DNA of 64,000 nucleotides from Cryptomeria japonica (lineage: Eukaryota; Streptophyta; Pinopsida; Cupressales; Cupressaceae). The stretch spans positions 558,905,945 to 558,969,944 of the forward strand of contig NC_081413.1 in the NCBI RefSeq assembly GCF_030272615.1, written 5' to 3'. Below, piece by piece: positions 1 to 10,337 of this stretch; the first letter of the stretch is position 1, and each line of letters starts with the position of its first letter. The notes beneath the pieces are model-generated. The model was not told the origin of the DNA and did no database searches. It worked only from the letters and a program-made list of their open reading frames with translations. A program made the translations under genes and the position numbers.

Positions 1-54
1 ACCAGACCGGACCAATACCAGGGGTCTAGGGGGGCGAACCCTGCAACGTAGTTT

Positions 55-245
55 AAACTCTATTTTATTTTCTCTCTATATCTCTATGCTATGGAAATGC
101 CCATAAATTTCAAAAAATACATAGTTTTTGTCTCTTTTTCTACAATTTTTTACTTTTTTTTAAATCCAATGTTTGCTCCATTTTTCAAAAAAAATTGAGC
201 TTTTGGTTTGCTAATTTTTTCCCCAAACAAATTTTTCTGTTGTGG
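55..245 (+). repeat. Dispersed repeat, copy 1 (partner at 12185-12405)
   Basis: The T-rich stretch containing CTCTATATCTCT, then AAATGCC, AATCCAAT and TTTTGGTTT recurs in the same order and spacing at 12185-12405. It is probably untranslated retroelement sequence; the family was not identified. The rest of 1-1250 shows no gene. Confidence 0.5.
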
Positions 246-1439
246 ACTTCCTAGGATGGGACTCCACCAAGCAGGTTTGAGCAATTCAAAGTTAGCTCCT
301 TATGCAACCTAGAAGACCTATGCTAACACTAAGGCCATCACCTAGTTCAATTGATGGAGAATGTTGTGGTATTTGCCGATTGCAAAAGAGCTCGACTTGA
401 GTTGTCTGAAAATTTTTATCCCAAGCAAAGTCCTATGATATGCATAAGTTGCTTACTTGACCCGAGTTGTTTGAGAGTCCCATTCAATAATCGTGCGAAG
501 TCTTGAATGCCCAAGGTGAGAAGGTGGAAATAGCAATGTGATTCAATGCATCCGAACATGGACTGTTTTGCAAAGAAAGATTCTAGATACTCAAACTCAA
601 TTTTTCCCAATAAGCTTTTAGCCTTTTACAAATCATGCGAACATGTCACAATGCATGGGAACAAACTAGAGCAGAATTGGAGAGCCAACCTAGAAGATCT
701 CCTTGAATCAATATTCCCAGTTTGAACTTGCCCCAACCGTTGGATAAACATGTTGATCCAGTGACACATGTCACTCATACAAAGGATTTGGAGGCAAAAG
801 CCAAGCCAACATAACTTTATTTATAGAGTTGTGATCTCGTGGATTTAATATATAAGTCTAACATAGTATACTAGACAATCTAGTTTTGAGTTTCACTTAT
901 GTGTCTTATTGTTCAAGCACTAAGAATTGTGTAGGTTTTGGTATTGCATTGTACCAATACCATTGTTGTGTGTGGGCAAGGCATGAGCACAAGCATAAAG
1001 ACATGCATTGTAATCAAGGAGCTTGAAGAGGGGTTTTTCTCAAAGTGAGGATTTAGGGAGTGGACTCTTGATTTGAAATGAGCTATGTTTCCCCTCAAGA
1101 TTTCCAATGTAAGGATTCTATAATCTCAAGCATTTTCAGCATTGCCAACTTGAGTGAGTTAAGGTTAGTTTTGTTATTTTGTAACTATTATATGCATTGG
1201 GAATTAGTAATAAAGGTTAACAATAGTCCTTGCATTCAGTGTATGAACGTACAATTTTTATAGTATTTATTTGCAAGTTGAGCATGTTGTGTATGTATTT
1301 CTGTTGGCCATAATGTAGGTGAGTTATCGAACACTTGAAGTGGTGTAATCAATGTTGTCAAGGTGCTTGGTCCTCTCAAGAAAGCATTCTTAACAAAGGT
1401 GGTGCTGCATTGCCAAAATTCTACACGTAAAAAAATGCA

Positions 1440-2990
1440 AGAGCTTGAGATCAATCATTTGAAAGTGGACCAAATATCAGATCACCTTTTGAATTAACTT
1501 AGCTCTACTATCAATAATGCCAAGATCATCAACATAAACAACTAGAACCATAATGCCACCACCAATGATTTTTGTATAGAAAGTTGGATCAAAATAGCTC
1601 CTTCTGAATTTAAAATCTTGAAAGCATTGATCATTTTTATAGACCTAGCTCTAGGAGCCTACTTAAGTCCACACAAGGACTTCAATTACCCTCTTGGCAA
1701 TAGGAGCAAATGTTTACTCATAGTTCACCTCTTCTATTGTGCATATCTTTTTCCAACAAGCCTAGCTTTGTACTTGTTCAAAGAACCATCTGATTTTCAT
1801 TTGATCTCATATAGCATTCGCAACCATTAGACTCCTTTCCTTAAGGTAATCCAACAGCCCCCAAGTCTTATTTTGTATCAAGGCCGAAAATTCCACATTC
1901 CCATATTCTAGGTTTTCCTTTTGCCTCACCATACGTGCGAGATTCAAATGCCTACAAATAGCAGATGAGAAAAAAAATTACCTTCTCAATACCTTGCACA
2001 AGTTTTTTGCCTAATCATGTAGATCTAATTACCATGGATTTTAGTACTTCATCTTCTCAAACATCATTCAATGTGGTATAATGCAAGTTTGGTCTTTGGT
2101 GCCTATTTTCTTGGGCTTGTTGAAATTTGTGTATCACCTTGTTCATCATAAAGTTCTTCATCCTCCCAAACATCGTATCAACTGTTGTAATGGCATTTAT
2201 GTCTACTACATTGGCTTTACTTGATTTCTCAATGGTATCATCAAAACTCCATCCTTCTAATGCTCTCAAGGTTATGCTTTGTCCAAATCCTTTTTCAATT
2301 TTCACACCAAATCTATCAATACTAGTTTCTTGTGCAGGACTATTTTTAGATTTACCACCATCTAAGAATCTCATCTACAACCATATCTATGTTGATCACA
2401 ATCTTATTTATAGAGACATCATGTTATTTGTATGGCTTTAACTACTCACTATAGCAAACAAGCATATACCTTTTACTTTCTATATTTAAATAACCTTATT
2501 CCACTTAGGAATTAATGCAAAAGCAAGACAACCGAAAATGCACAAGACACTTGCCAATGATCTCCTTCATGATCATGCTTCCTTGAGAATTCTACAACAC
2601 CTTACAATGACTGCTTAAGAACGGAAACAAGGGTATTAACAGCTTCTACCAAGTACCTATAAGATACATTTTGACTGTCAATTATACACATTACTCTCTC
2701 CATAAATATCCTATTCCTTTGTTTCACAACTACAGTTTGTTGAGAAGTGTGCACAGCATGTTGTCCATGTATACCATTCCCCTTGTAGAATTTCTTGAAC
2801 TAATTGGAGGCAAAATTCTCTCCATTATCAGAGCTCACTGACTTGATAGGTCTACCTACTTGCTTTTCAACTAGGGCTTTGAGTGCTAAGGGAAGATGAA
2901 AAAATTATTGGCTCCAAACACAAGGGGTGTTTCATTGGGCCACACAAATTAGCATGAACCAGGCCCAAAACTCCTTTGGCCTACCATGCT
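1440..2990 (-). pseudogene. Ty1/copia pol relic (integrase and reverse transcriptase pieces)
   Basis: Read on the minus strand from 2990, the sequence first gives an integrase-like stretch (LVHANLCGPMKHP, then VSSDNGENF). Next is a linker open from 2374 to 2057 (105 codons). Then comes copia reverse transcriptase: NKYKARLVAKGYAQ, TFAPIAK, and near 1540-1500 YVDDLGII with both catalytic Asp present. Several stops and shifts break it. RT is also missing a block between TFAPIAK and the YVDD box, so it cannot be functional. Its strand matches the folate-transporter gene, in whose intron 4 it lies. Confidence 0.8.
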
Positions 2991-3076
2991 TTATTAGTAC
3001 CAAATGGCTGTTGACTAAGCTTTCCCATTTGGGATCATGTATACACATCCTAATATTCATCTATGGATGGAAATGT

Positions 3077-3920
3077 TGTGACGTTTGCAAATGGGGACCC
3101 CCTTGTTTTTGCTTTTTAGGGTAATGTTTTGGCGTCTTAGGGTTTTGTCTCCAGTCTCTCACCTCTGCAAATGAGTCAAGTTTTTCAAAATTTGGAGGAG
3201 CCATCAAAACGGTGAGGAGAAAGAATGGTCGAAAGAGTGTTTTGATGCTACAAATGTGCTCAGATAGGTCGAAAGAGTAAAATAGCAATTTCCTGGGGTC
3301 AATACAGACAACTTCCTATTTTTAGGAAATTTTGCTTTTTTGTTTTTTCCTAAATTTAGAAATTTTTGTTTTCAGCATTTTGGGGTCAATCCAGGAACCT
3401 GCTTTTTGGTCTGTTTTTTTCTAAAAATAGAACGCAAGTCATTGTTGAGTCAGGAAAGATGTTAAGTCAAGAGAACTGATCCAAAACAAACTTTCAAATC
3501 TAGAGGATAATTTCCAAAAAGGCTAGTTGAAGATCACAAGAAAACAGCTAAGTCTAGAGTCAAGATCAAGAAATTTCATTGTTCGAATCATCAAGATCAC
3601 TCGTCCATGAAGAAATTCCTTGATCAATGACCAAGTCTGCCCAAGACACATGAAAAGTTCCTTTAGCACATGCAAAGTCCGCCCAAGACACATGAAAGTT
3701 CCTCAATCACTAGCAAAGTCCGTCCTGCCATGTATCAAATCAATTCCTAACCACAGATAAAATTCGCCCAAGTATTGTTGAACGATAAGGTGAATTAAAG
3801 TGAAAAGTTGAAAGCACAAGAAAAATCGCCTAAGTGTTGATACCTTGGGGAGAAAATCAGAAATTTGGTTAAGTGTTTTGGCATGGTGATGAAATCCTTG
3901 ACTAGGAGTGAAGTTCGCCC
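3077..3920 (+). repeat. Gypsy-like LTR region, left half (split by a copia LTR)
   Basis: It starts TGTGACGTTTGCAAATGGGG and shares the GCAAATGGGGACCCCCT segment with 34750-34835. Further right it becomes a degenerate series of the motif GTCYGCCCAAG, at about 3633, 3675, 3715, 3762 and 3825. The series is broken at 3920 by the copia LTR and resumes at 6733. The LTR call is inferred from the TGTG start and dispersed copies. No primer-binding site was found. Confidence 0.5.
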
Positions 3921-4069
3921 TGATGGATATATTGTCATTGATGTCAAAGGAAATTGCTTGTGTCATTAATGTTGAGTACATAATTGACATCAAAGAAAAA
4001 TGATGTATATCTTGATTAAGGCCAAAGGCCACTAAATCGTTAACAAGTCACAGACAGATACATCATGAA

Positions 4070-5640
4070 TATGCAGCAACTAATATATTCTAAAAGGACA
4101 GTGACAAAAGGACAGACTAAGGTTATAGAGACAGCAAAGAGAATATGCAACGAGAATGATTGCAAAACTATTCCGGTCAGAAGTTTAGAGAACATAACCC
4201 AAAGTTCAGGATGAACAGTACACATACAAAATGATGACGTGGTGTCTTATGCATTGACTTGATATGGAAGCTATACTCAAAAAGCAACAACTTAATAAAA
4301 GAGATTGATGGTGCTAAACACAGGCATGCAGCGATTTGTTTACAAAGACAATGAATCACTAAGCAACGATGATATAACTGTGGTGACTACAGCATGAAGA
4401 ACATCGATTTAATGGCAAAGGTTGATGTCGATATTACAGACAGCAGACCAATGTATACAATGGTGAAAAAGATAGCAATTCAAACCTTACAAAAGTATTT
4501 GTATCCTCTAATAAACAGTGATAAAGATATTCTGTAGAAAACAAAAGTGAAACAAAACTAAGAAGGCAGAGATCAATGAAGGACAGCGACTACATCTGCT
4601 AATACATCGGTGAAACAAGTTGTGGATGGTAGCAACTTATTTTCAAACTCAGCGACTAAATTAATGGCCCAAATTCCATATGGAGCAGTGATCAAACAGA
4701 CTTGAACAAACAATACATGGCAGAGTGAATTGAAATCATTTATCAATTAGAGTAAGGGCATATTTGTGGAAGGTTCCGAATGTGTTTATTAAGAGCAGCG
4801 ACTAAGCAAAATATTTGCTTGCTGACTACATCAGAACGTCAAGAACATGATTCCAACTAAATTAATATCAGCCATATTATTACTGCAGCAGCAAAGTAAC
4901 AATATTGGATATTTTCACGGATGTATCAGTTATTGAAATCGTGGTTTCCTATTGCAAGGCAGATACATTGATGAGATTGGACAGACGTATAATACCTTGG
5001 AGTAGTCGCGGTATGCTGGAGCGTAATTTCTGTTGCTACGTGAGAAAACCTCATCAATTACCAATTCACAAGAGACAGCGATAAAAGATTGTAAAGAAGA
5101 TTAAGATATTGCATGAACTCCTTCATTATGAGCAGCAGATAGAATTTACCATAATCAGTTTATCCACAGCGGTGATGTAAGAAGATTTCAGTGATAGAAA
5201 AATTAAAGAGACAGCAATCTGGAAACAAATGATTGACTCCATTTTCAAAGATATCTGCCAGCGGTGAAGATATTACAAATAGTGACGAAAATCATTGAAG
5301 GAGTAAGGTTTCGATGGATAAATTGTTCTCTATGTCTTCCAATACTTGCCTGAACCACAACGACCTTGTGTAATGAAGGAATCAATGATATAGAAGTTTA
5401 AAAGCAGCAATTATAAGTCTGAAGATATTGCTGACTTCGTATATTGGAAAGCTAGAATATATTTTCGACGTCATGGACTAAGCATGGCAGACCAACAAAG
5501 TCAATTATAGAGACAAGCTTTGAGCAGCGAATTACATGATAAGTTTGTAATGGTGAGATCACATAAGAAATTATAGAGCAGCGTTAATTACAAAGGTAGT
5601 GATTCATTTAGAAACTAATTTTAACAAATGGCAACGATTA
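4070..5640 (+). repeat. Quasi-periodic AGCAGCGA-type motif series inside copia LTR
   Basis: Variants of AGCAGCGA or GACAGCRA occur at roughly 4075, 4130, 4327, 4440, 4583, 4652, 4795, 4885, 5075, 5131, 5212, 5404, 5524 and 5578. Spacing is irregular, mostly 50-150 bp. The sequence between them is AT-rich and not obviously repeated. Confidence 0.5.
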
Positions 5641-6249
5641 ATATTGACAAAAAAAAAGCAACATGAAGAGGTGTGATTTCATTAATGAAATCTCAGTTTG
5701 CTAAATAGGGACGTGTCTTTTTGTTTCCAAAAGATATGTCACTTCAAAGTATTATTTGAGATATAAAAATGTGTGAGATCAATTTTATAGATATGAGTGA
5801 GTTGTAGTGTGTGAAGAATATAATTCTGAACTTATTTTTCAGATCGTAAGAAATGTTAAAAAGAAGATAATGCTGATAATATAAATCTGAAAAGAGAGTA
5901 GTGCTGTATCTGTAGTATGCGTGTGTGTTGAGTATAAAATAAAACTTATTTATGAGAAAAGGGTGAGTATATGGAATAGAAGAGTGTGTGTGTTGTGTAT
6001 GAAACAACATTGAAGATCTATATAGAAGGCTGGAAATAGTTATAATAAGATTTTGAGAAACATGAAGTGTAATTCTGATTTATTCTGAAAAAATGTATGT
6101 GTAATGCATAAGAAGGATATGTGCAGATTGTATAGGAGAATAGATAAAGTTATGAATGAAATATTTGCAGATTTGTGAAGAAGGAAATTTGAGAAGAATA
6201 GAATCCATCATCCGTTGTTATAGCAACATTGTCAAGGTGGAAAATCAGA

Positions 6250-6500
6250 TTTATGTGGAGTGGGTTGGTGCTCACGAATTCTGAAGTGGGAGTTGGTGCT
6301 TCCAATGGGTTGGCGCGCACAAATTCAGAAGTGGGAGTTGGTACTTCCAGTGGGTTGGTGCTCACAAAATCAGATTTGGGAGTTGGTGCTTCCAGTGGGT
6401 TGGTGCTCACAAAATCAGATTTGGGAGTTGGTGCTTCCAGTGGGTTGGTGCTCACAAACTAAGTTAAGGGTCAGTGCCTCTAGTAGGTTGGTGCTTACAT
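6250..6500 (+). repeat. 45-bp minisatellite, about 5.5 copies
   Basis: The unit contains GGGAGTTGGTGCTTCCAGTG followed by GGTTGGTGCTCACAAA. The middle copies are nearly identical and the outer ones diverged. Because the period is divisible by three, both strands stay open through the array (plus repeats GVGASSGLVLT, minus repeats STNPLEAPTP). That explains the apparent reading frames here. Confidence 0.85.
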
Positions 6501-6732
6501 TGTAAAAGAAGATATTTATAAAAGCATTAAATTGTCGTGGTTTTCTCCCGTAAGGGTTTCCACGTATATATCTTGTGTTCATATTAGTTAGATCACATAT
6601 GAATGTTGGTATGCAATAAATATGTTAATGAGATAAGCTATACTTGTGATTGAAGTTGAAAAAGTTTAAATTGGTAAAATTTGTTGTTATACTAATTCAC
6701 CGCCCCCTCTTAGTATAACGGTGTGCTCTTCA

Positions 6733-7862
6733 CACCCAAGGTAAGTGAAGAAATTTCTCAAACAAGGTCAAGTCCACCCTTCTCCAAGCATGAAATTTCC
6801 TTTCTATCATGAAGTCTGCCCAAGGATAGCACAAATTTCCTATTCCTAGGTGAAGTCTGCCCTCCAAAGCATAAGATTTCTTGTCTCCTAGCAAGTCTGC
6901 CTCAGTATGTGTAAAGAGAAAATTTCCAAATCCTTAGCATGTCCGCTCCAAGATGGAAAAGTTTCCAATTGAACACCAAGTCTGCCCAGGAAAAGATAGG
7001 TGAGAAAAAGTGGCTTAGTGTTAGTACCTTGGGAAGAAAAACTCGAGATTATGGCTAAGTGTTGATACTTTGAAAAGAGAAAAATTCAGAAATTTGCGCG
7101 AGTATGGAATGTGGAAAAACTAGATGAAGTTCACCATAGGAAGAAGCTTCTAGAGGAAAGCCAAAAAGATTGCCGTTGAGGATATAAAGCAAAGAGAAAG
7201 AAAGAGGGAAGGTTTGATTTAGGGTTTAAAACGTGACCAGATTCATTTCAAATAAAACATAAAACAAAAAACAAAAAAAGGGAAAAAGTGAAACAAAACA
7301 AAGGTCGAATTCTCTATAAACATAAGAATTGGCATACATTCAACTCACAAGTTGCTTCTCAAAAGTTGAAGGTTGAAGCTCAAGAGAGAATCTCCTCCAA
7401 ACTTTAAGACAAATTTCAAAGTGAATTACAGGTCCAAGACAAGTTTGAGGAGAATTCAAGACAGTTTGAGGAATTTTATTAAAATTTTCAGGTTTATGAA
7501 GGAAATGAAGGCAGATATTCAGAATTATAATCTCTTTCGCACTTCAAGATTTCCTTCTTTCAGTCTAGAATTCTTATTTTCCAGACTTGCACAAGAATTT
7601 CACTTAATATCAATACTACTTTTTATGCTTTTTATGCTTTTTATAGTTTTGGAAGCAGAAAATTTCAAAAAAATCAGACTCAAAATACAATTTCAATAAT
7701 TTTACTATGTCTGATTACAATCTACAGAATTTCATTAGGTCTGTTTTTTAAGGAAATATTTCATAACCAGACTTGACTGAGGCTGATTTTCAGTCCAATT
7801 TCTAAATTTTCTCAAGTTAAAACAGAATTAAGCCTCGCATTCCAAACTGGAACTGAACATCA
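6733..7862 (+). repeat. Gypsy-like LTR region, right half
   Basis: The GTCYGCCC motif series continues after the copia insertion, at about 6768, 6812, 6863, 6893, 6939 and 6980. The segment ACCTTGGGRAGAAAA, followed by a GGYTAAGTG box, is present in both halves (3843 and 7027). A run of eight C follows near 7865. The right boundary is approximate. The 108-codon open frame at 7373 has low-complexity composition and is not called as a gene. Confidence 0.45.
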
Positions 7863-7929
7863 AACCCCCCCCTTATTGTTTTTAACTTAGAAAAATTTCA
7901 TGATTTTCAGGTGGTAGATGTCAGCTCAA

Positions 7930-8528
7930 GGAGGGATTTCAAAAAGACTCAAATGAAGTTCAATAACAAAGAACCAAAGTTGGAGTCCAAGATCATGATG
8001 GAATGAAAGAGGGTTGGGGATACCAACCTTGGCCATGTGGACCTCGACGACTTCAAGAAAAGAATAAGGCAAAGAAAATTCCTTAATCCATAAATGTTCT
8101 TTGGAAAAGATGAAGATTGATGATGCCAAAATATAAAAAACAATCAAAGCAATCTAAGGTAAGGTCTTCGTCGCAGTCTCCGATGTGCTTGAGCAGGAAA
8201 TAGTTCGAGACAAGGCCATGAATGTGGAGAACCTAAAGGCCAAAGTTCAAAGCAACTTCTTCACTTCTGCAAGTCCAATCCAAAAGCAACATTTTGGAAA
8301 GGCATCGTCATTTCTGTCCATTGAGGATGGTTTTCGAAAACTAATGAGATGAACCTAATAGAATACAAGGTCAACATTATGCCAAGTGTCCTAATGGAAG
8401 AGTTGGGCCCCATAGTGACCAGGTTCATTGAATTTTCTACCAAAGGAAAGGATAAGGGATGCCCACTTCTAGAAGAAAGCCGGATTTGGTGGTTGTTTAT
8501 TTCTCATTGGCCCACTTTGGATAACTAC
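7930..8528 (+). pseudogene. Retroelement gag-like coding relic, function unassigned
   Basis: Coherent protein-like sequence runs across frames on the plus strand. One piece reads AVSDVLEQEIVRDKAMN and another, at 8349-8543, reads EYKVNIMPSVLMEELGPIV then FIEFSTKGKDKGCPLLEESR. Stops and shifts interrupt it. It abuts an LTR-like start at 8529, which suggests the 3' internal end of an LTR element. I do not recognise a specific domain. Confidence 0.4.
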
Positions 8529-9290
8529 TGTAACAAACCCTAATTAGGGCTTTAATGTTTTAATCTTGGCCATTGATCTTGAATCAATATGGGTTGTTGT
8601 TTTGTAATGGGGTGTCTATATAAACCCTCCTCCTCTCATTTGTAAAGGGAGAAACTTCTAAGAAATTGTTGTAGTGATACTTCTTAAATGCTAAGAAATA
8701 ATTCATTGTTCAATTGTTAGTGAATTTTTGTCTACTTTTGCAAGTTAGCATGGTTTCTTGGCTCTCAATAGAATAGATTTCATTTTCAAGTTGATAGATT
8801 GAATGGAGGATTTGATAGAATTGCTTAATGTTGAATGGATGTGTTCATACTTTTGATAAGTGGATGATTTTCAATTATTGTGCAAGGTTAGCCTGAACCA
8901 ATAAATGAAAACTTAACTTCTATTGCTATATTCATTGTTCAAAATGTTGGTGAATGTGAGTGATATGAAAATCTTTTGAATTCCTTAGAAGATAGCACCG
9001 TTGTTGTGTAGTTGTTGAATTTGGCGAAACAAGAGTTGGTTTTGAATTCCACTTTCGCAATTACTGTCTCCAAAGTTCATAGGATTAGCCTATGGTTAGA
9101 ATTATCTTCCTAAACCCTCCCTTTTGCCCTTTTTTTCCAAGTCTTAGTAGAAGTAGGATTGAAAAAAACTTATTGCAAAATTATTTCAAAAAAAAGAGGA
9201 AGTTACAAGTGTCGGCAATCAACAAAATCCTTTGATTGATTCACTCCTCGAACAATTGTGTAAGTCCCCCTTGATATTACTAGCATATCA
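8529..9290 (+). repeat. LTR-like sequence (gypsy type), right end unclear
   Basis: It starts TGTAACAAACCCTAATTAGG. A TATA box (TATATAA near 8617) is followed by a CCCTCCTCCTCTCATTTGT leader, the usual layout of a plant gypsy LTR promoter. No clean CA end or target duplication could be fixed. The end given is only where similarity to LTR-type sequence seems to fade. Confidence 0.4.
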
Positions 9291-9329
9291 CAACGAACCA
9301 ACTGAGACTATCCGCATGAATTTGGAACC

Positions 9330-9850
9330 TTGGAGTCATCTTTGTGATCACACAGTCCATTTGTTTAGCACATAGAAGATTTTGATCAAGAGAGAATAGG
9401 ATATATCTGGTTATTTTATTCTGAGTTGTGCGTGCATAAAAAACACACCAACAAGAAGTTCATTAACCATATTCCAATAATTAAAATGCCCATGTCTTTC
9501 GTGCCAAAGTTTACAATCATTTTCCACTGTTGCCTATGCATGAGACTCTCTTCACTTGGGATAAACAAGTTTGTGCAATCCTTTCTCACAAATATCAATT
9601 GTGATCACCCTCTCATTTTGGAAAGTTTTGACCATACATTTAGCACTTTGAAAAATTGTCACAAAGAGCAAGATTGTTAGTTATTTTACTTATTGAAAGG
9701 AGATTTGTATTCATGTCAAGAACATAACAAACATTCTTGAATGTATAGAGAACATTGTTCAACATGACACAAACATCAGCACATTTTTTAAAAGCAACAA
9801 GTATTCTGATATCGATCTGATTTTGATTGGATACAAAGAAAATGTTCAAT
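9330..9850 (-). pseudogene. Ty1/copia gag-pre-integrase relic
   Basis: Read leftward from 9849 the frame gives NNVLYTFKNVCYVLDMNTNL then LSISKITNN, the segment that follows copia protease. Further on, WHERHGHFNYWNMVNEL matches the conserved WH-x-R-x-GH-x-N box before integrase. It is broken by stops and shifts. It lies just left of exon 4 of the host gene, in intron 4. Confidence 0.7.
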
Positions 9851-10243
9851 ATGCAGTCCTGGTCTCTGCTACAACTACTTATTTGAAAATCTTTTCACTT
9901 GATTTTTCTCTATAGAATGCTTCTCATTCTGGAGTGCTTCTCTGTAGAGTCATGCTTTGTAATAGTCTTGCACTTTCTTCAAAATGGTAAACAATTATGC
10001 TAGTCAATTTGTTTCCAAAAGTGCACAAAGAAATGTATTCCCATGAAAATTCGATTCATCAGACATACAACAAAACTAAAAACCAAATCAAAAACTATTA
10101 GAATATATTCAAGAACCAATATATGTCCCAATTTTTCTTCCCAATTGTGAATTGATAATGGAGAAGGGCATAAACAATAGTAAAACCAATGACAATACAA
10201 ACTATGCAGAGGTTATTATGTTTCTCTGTCTAAAGTGACTCAC

Positions 10244-10337
10244 AAGTGTGCCTGCTTCAGCAGCTGAAGCGAGATGAAGACCAGGTCCCAGCTGCTCCCC
10301 AGTATCTTTTTGGTATCTATGCTTTGCTCTGCTGTAG
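10244..10337 (-). CDS. FOLT1: FOLT1-like exon 4
   Basis: After a TTTTCAG acceptor the exon completes a Phe codon and reads YSRAKHRYQKDTGEQLGPGL then HLASAAEAGTL, up to a GTGAGT donor. The FY-x-RAK-x-RY and HLASAAEAG motifs match the start of carrier repeat 2 in FOLT1. The next exon should begin near the VCLCTNPIWL motif of the family. I did not find it in the remaining 10.2 kb to the left. Confidence 0.9.

Larger units (their letters stand above)
3921..6732 (+). mobile_element. Ty1/copia-type solo LTR, about 2.8 kb
   Basis: The element begins TGATGGATATATTGTCATTG and ends CTCTTAGTATAAC...TTCA. Its last 200 bp have the usual copia LTR ending: GGTTTTCTCCCG and TTTCCACGTATA near 6540, and AATTCACCGCCCCCTCTTAG near 6700. 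It is flanked by CGCCC (3916-3920) and CACCC (6733-6737), a target duplication with one mismatch. Joining the flanks restores the surrounding motif TTCGCCCAAGG. No primer-binding site or internal region follows, so it is a solo LTR. The length is large for a copia LTR; part of it is repeats. Confidence 0.7.

Noticed and set aside
3921..7150. CRISPR-like array from regularly spaced motifs
   Set aside because: Repeats are short, degenerate and irregularly spaced, there are no cas genes, and the window is eukaryotic with spliced exons.
1..10243. Exon 5 of the folate transporter
   Set aside because: I looked on the minus strand for the expected NPIWLVKTR-type sequence and found no match. The exon is probably beyond the left edge.
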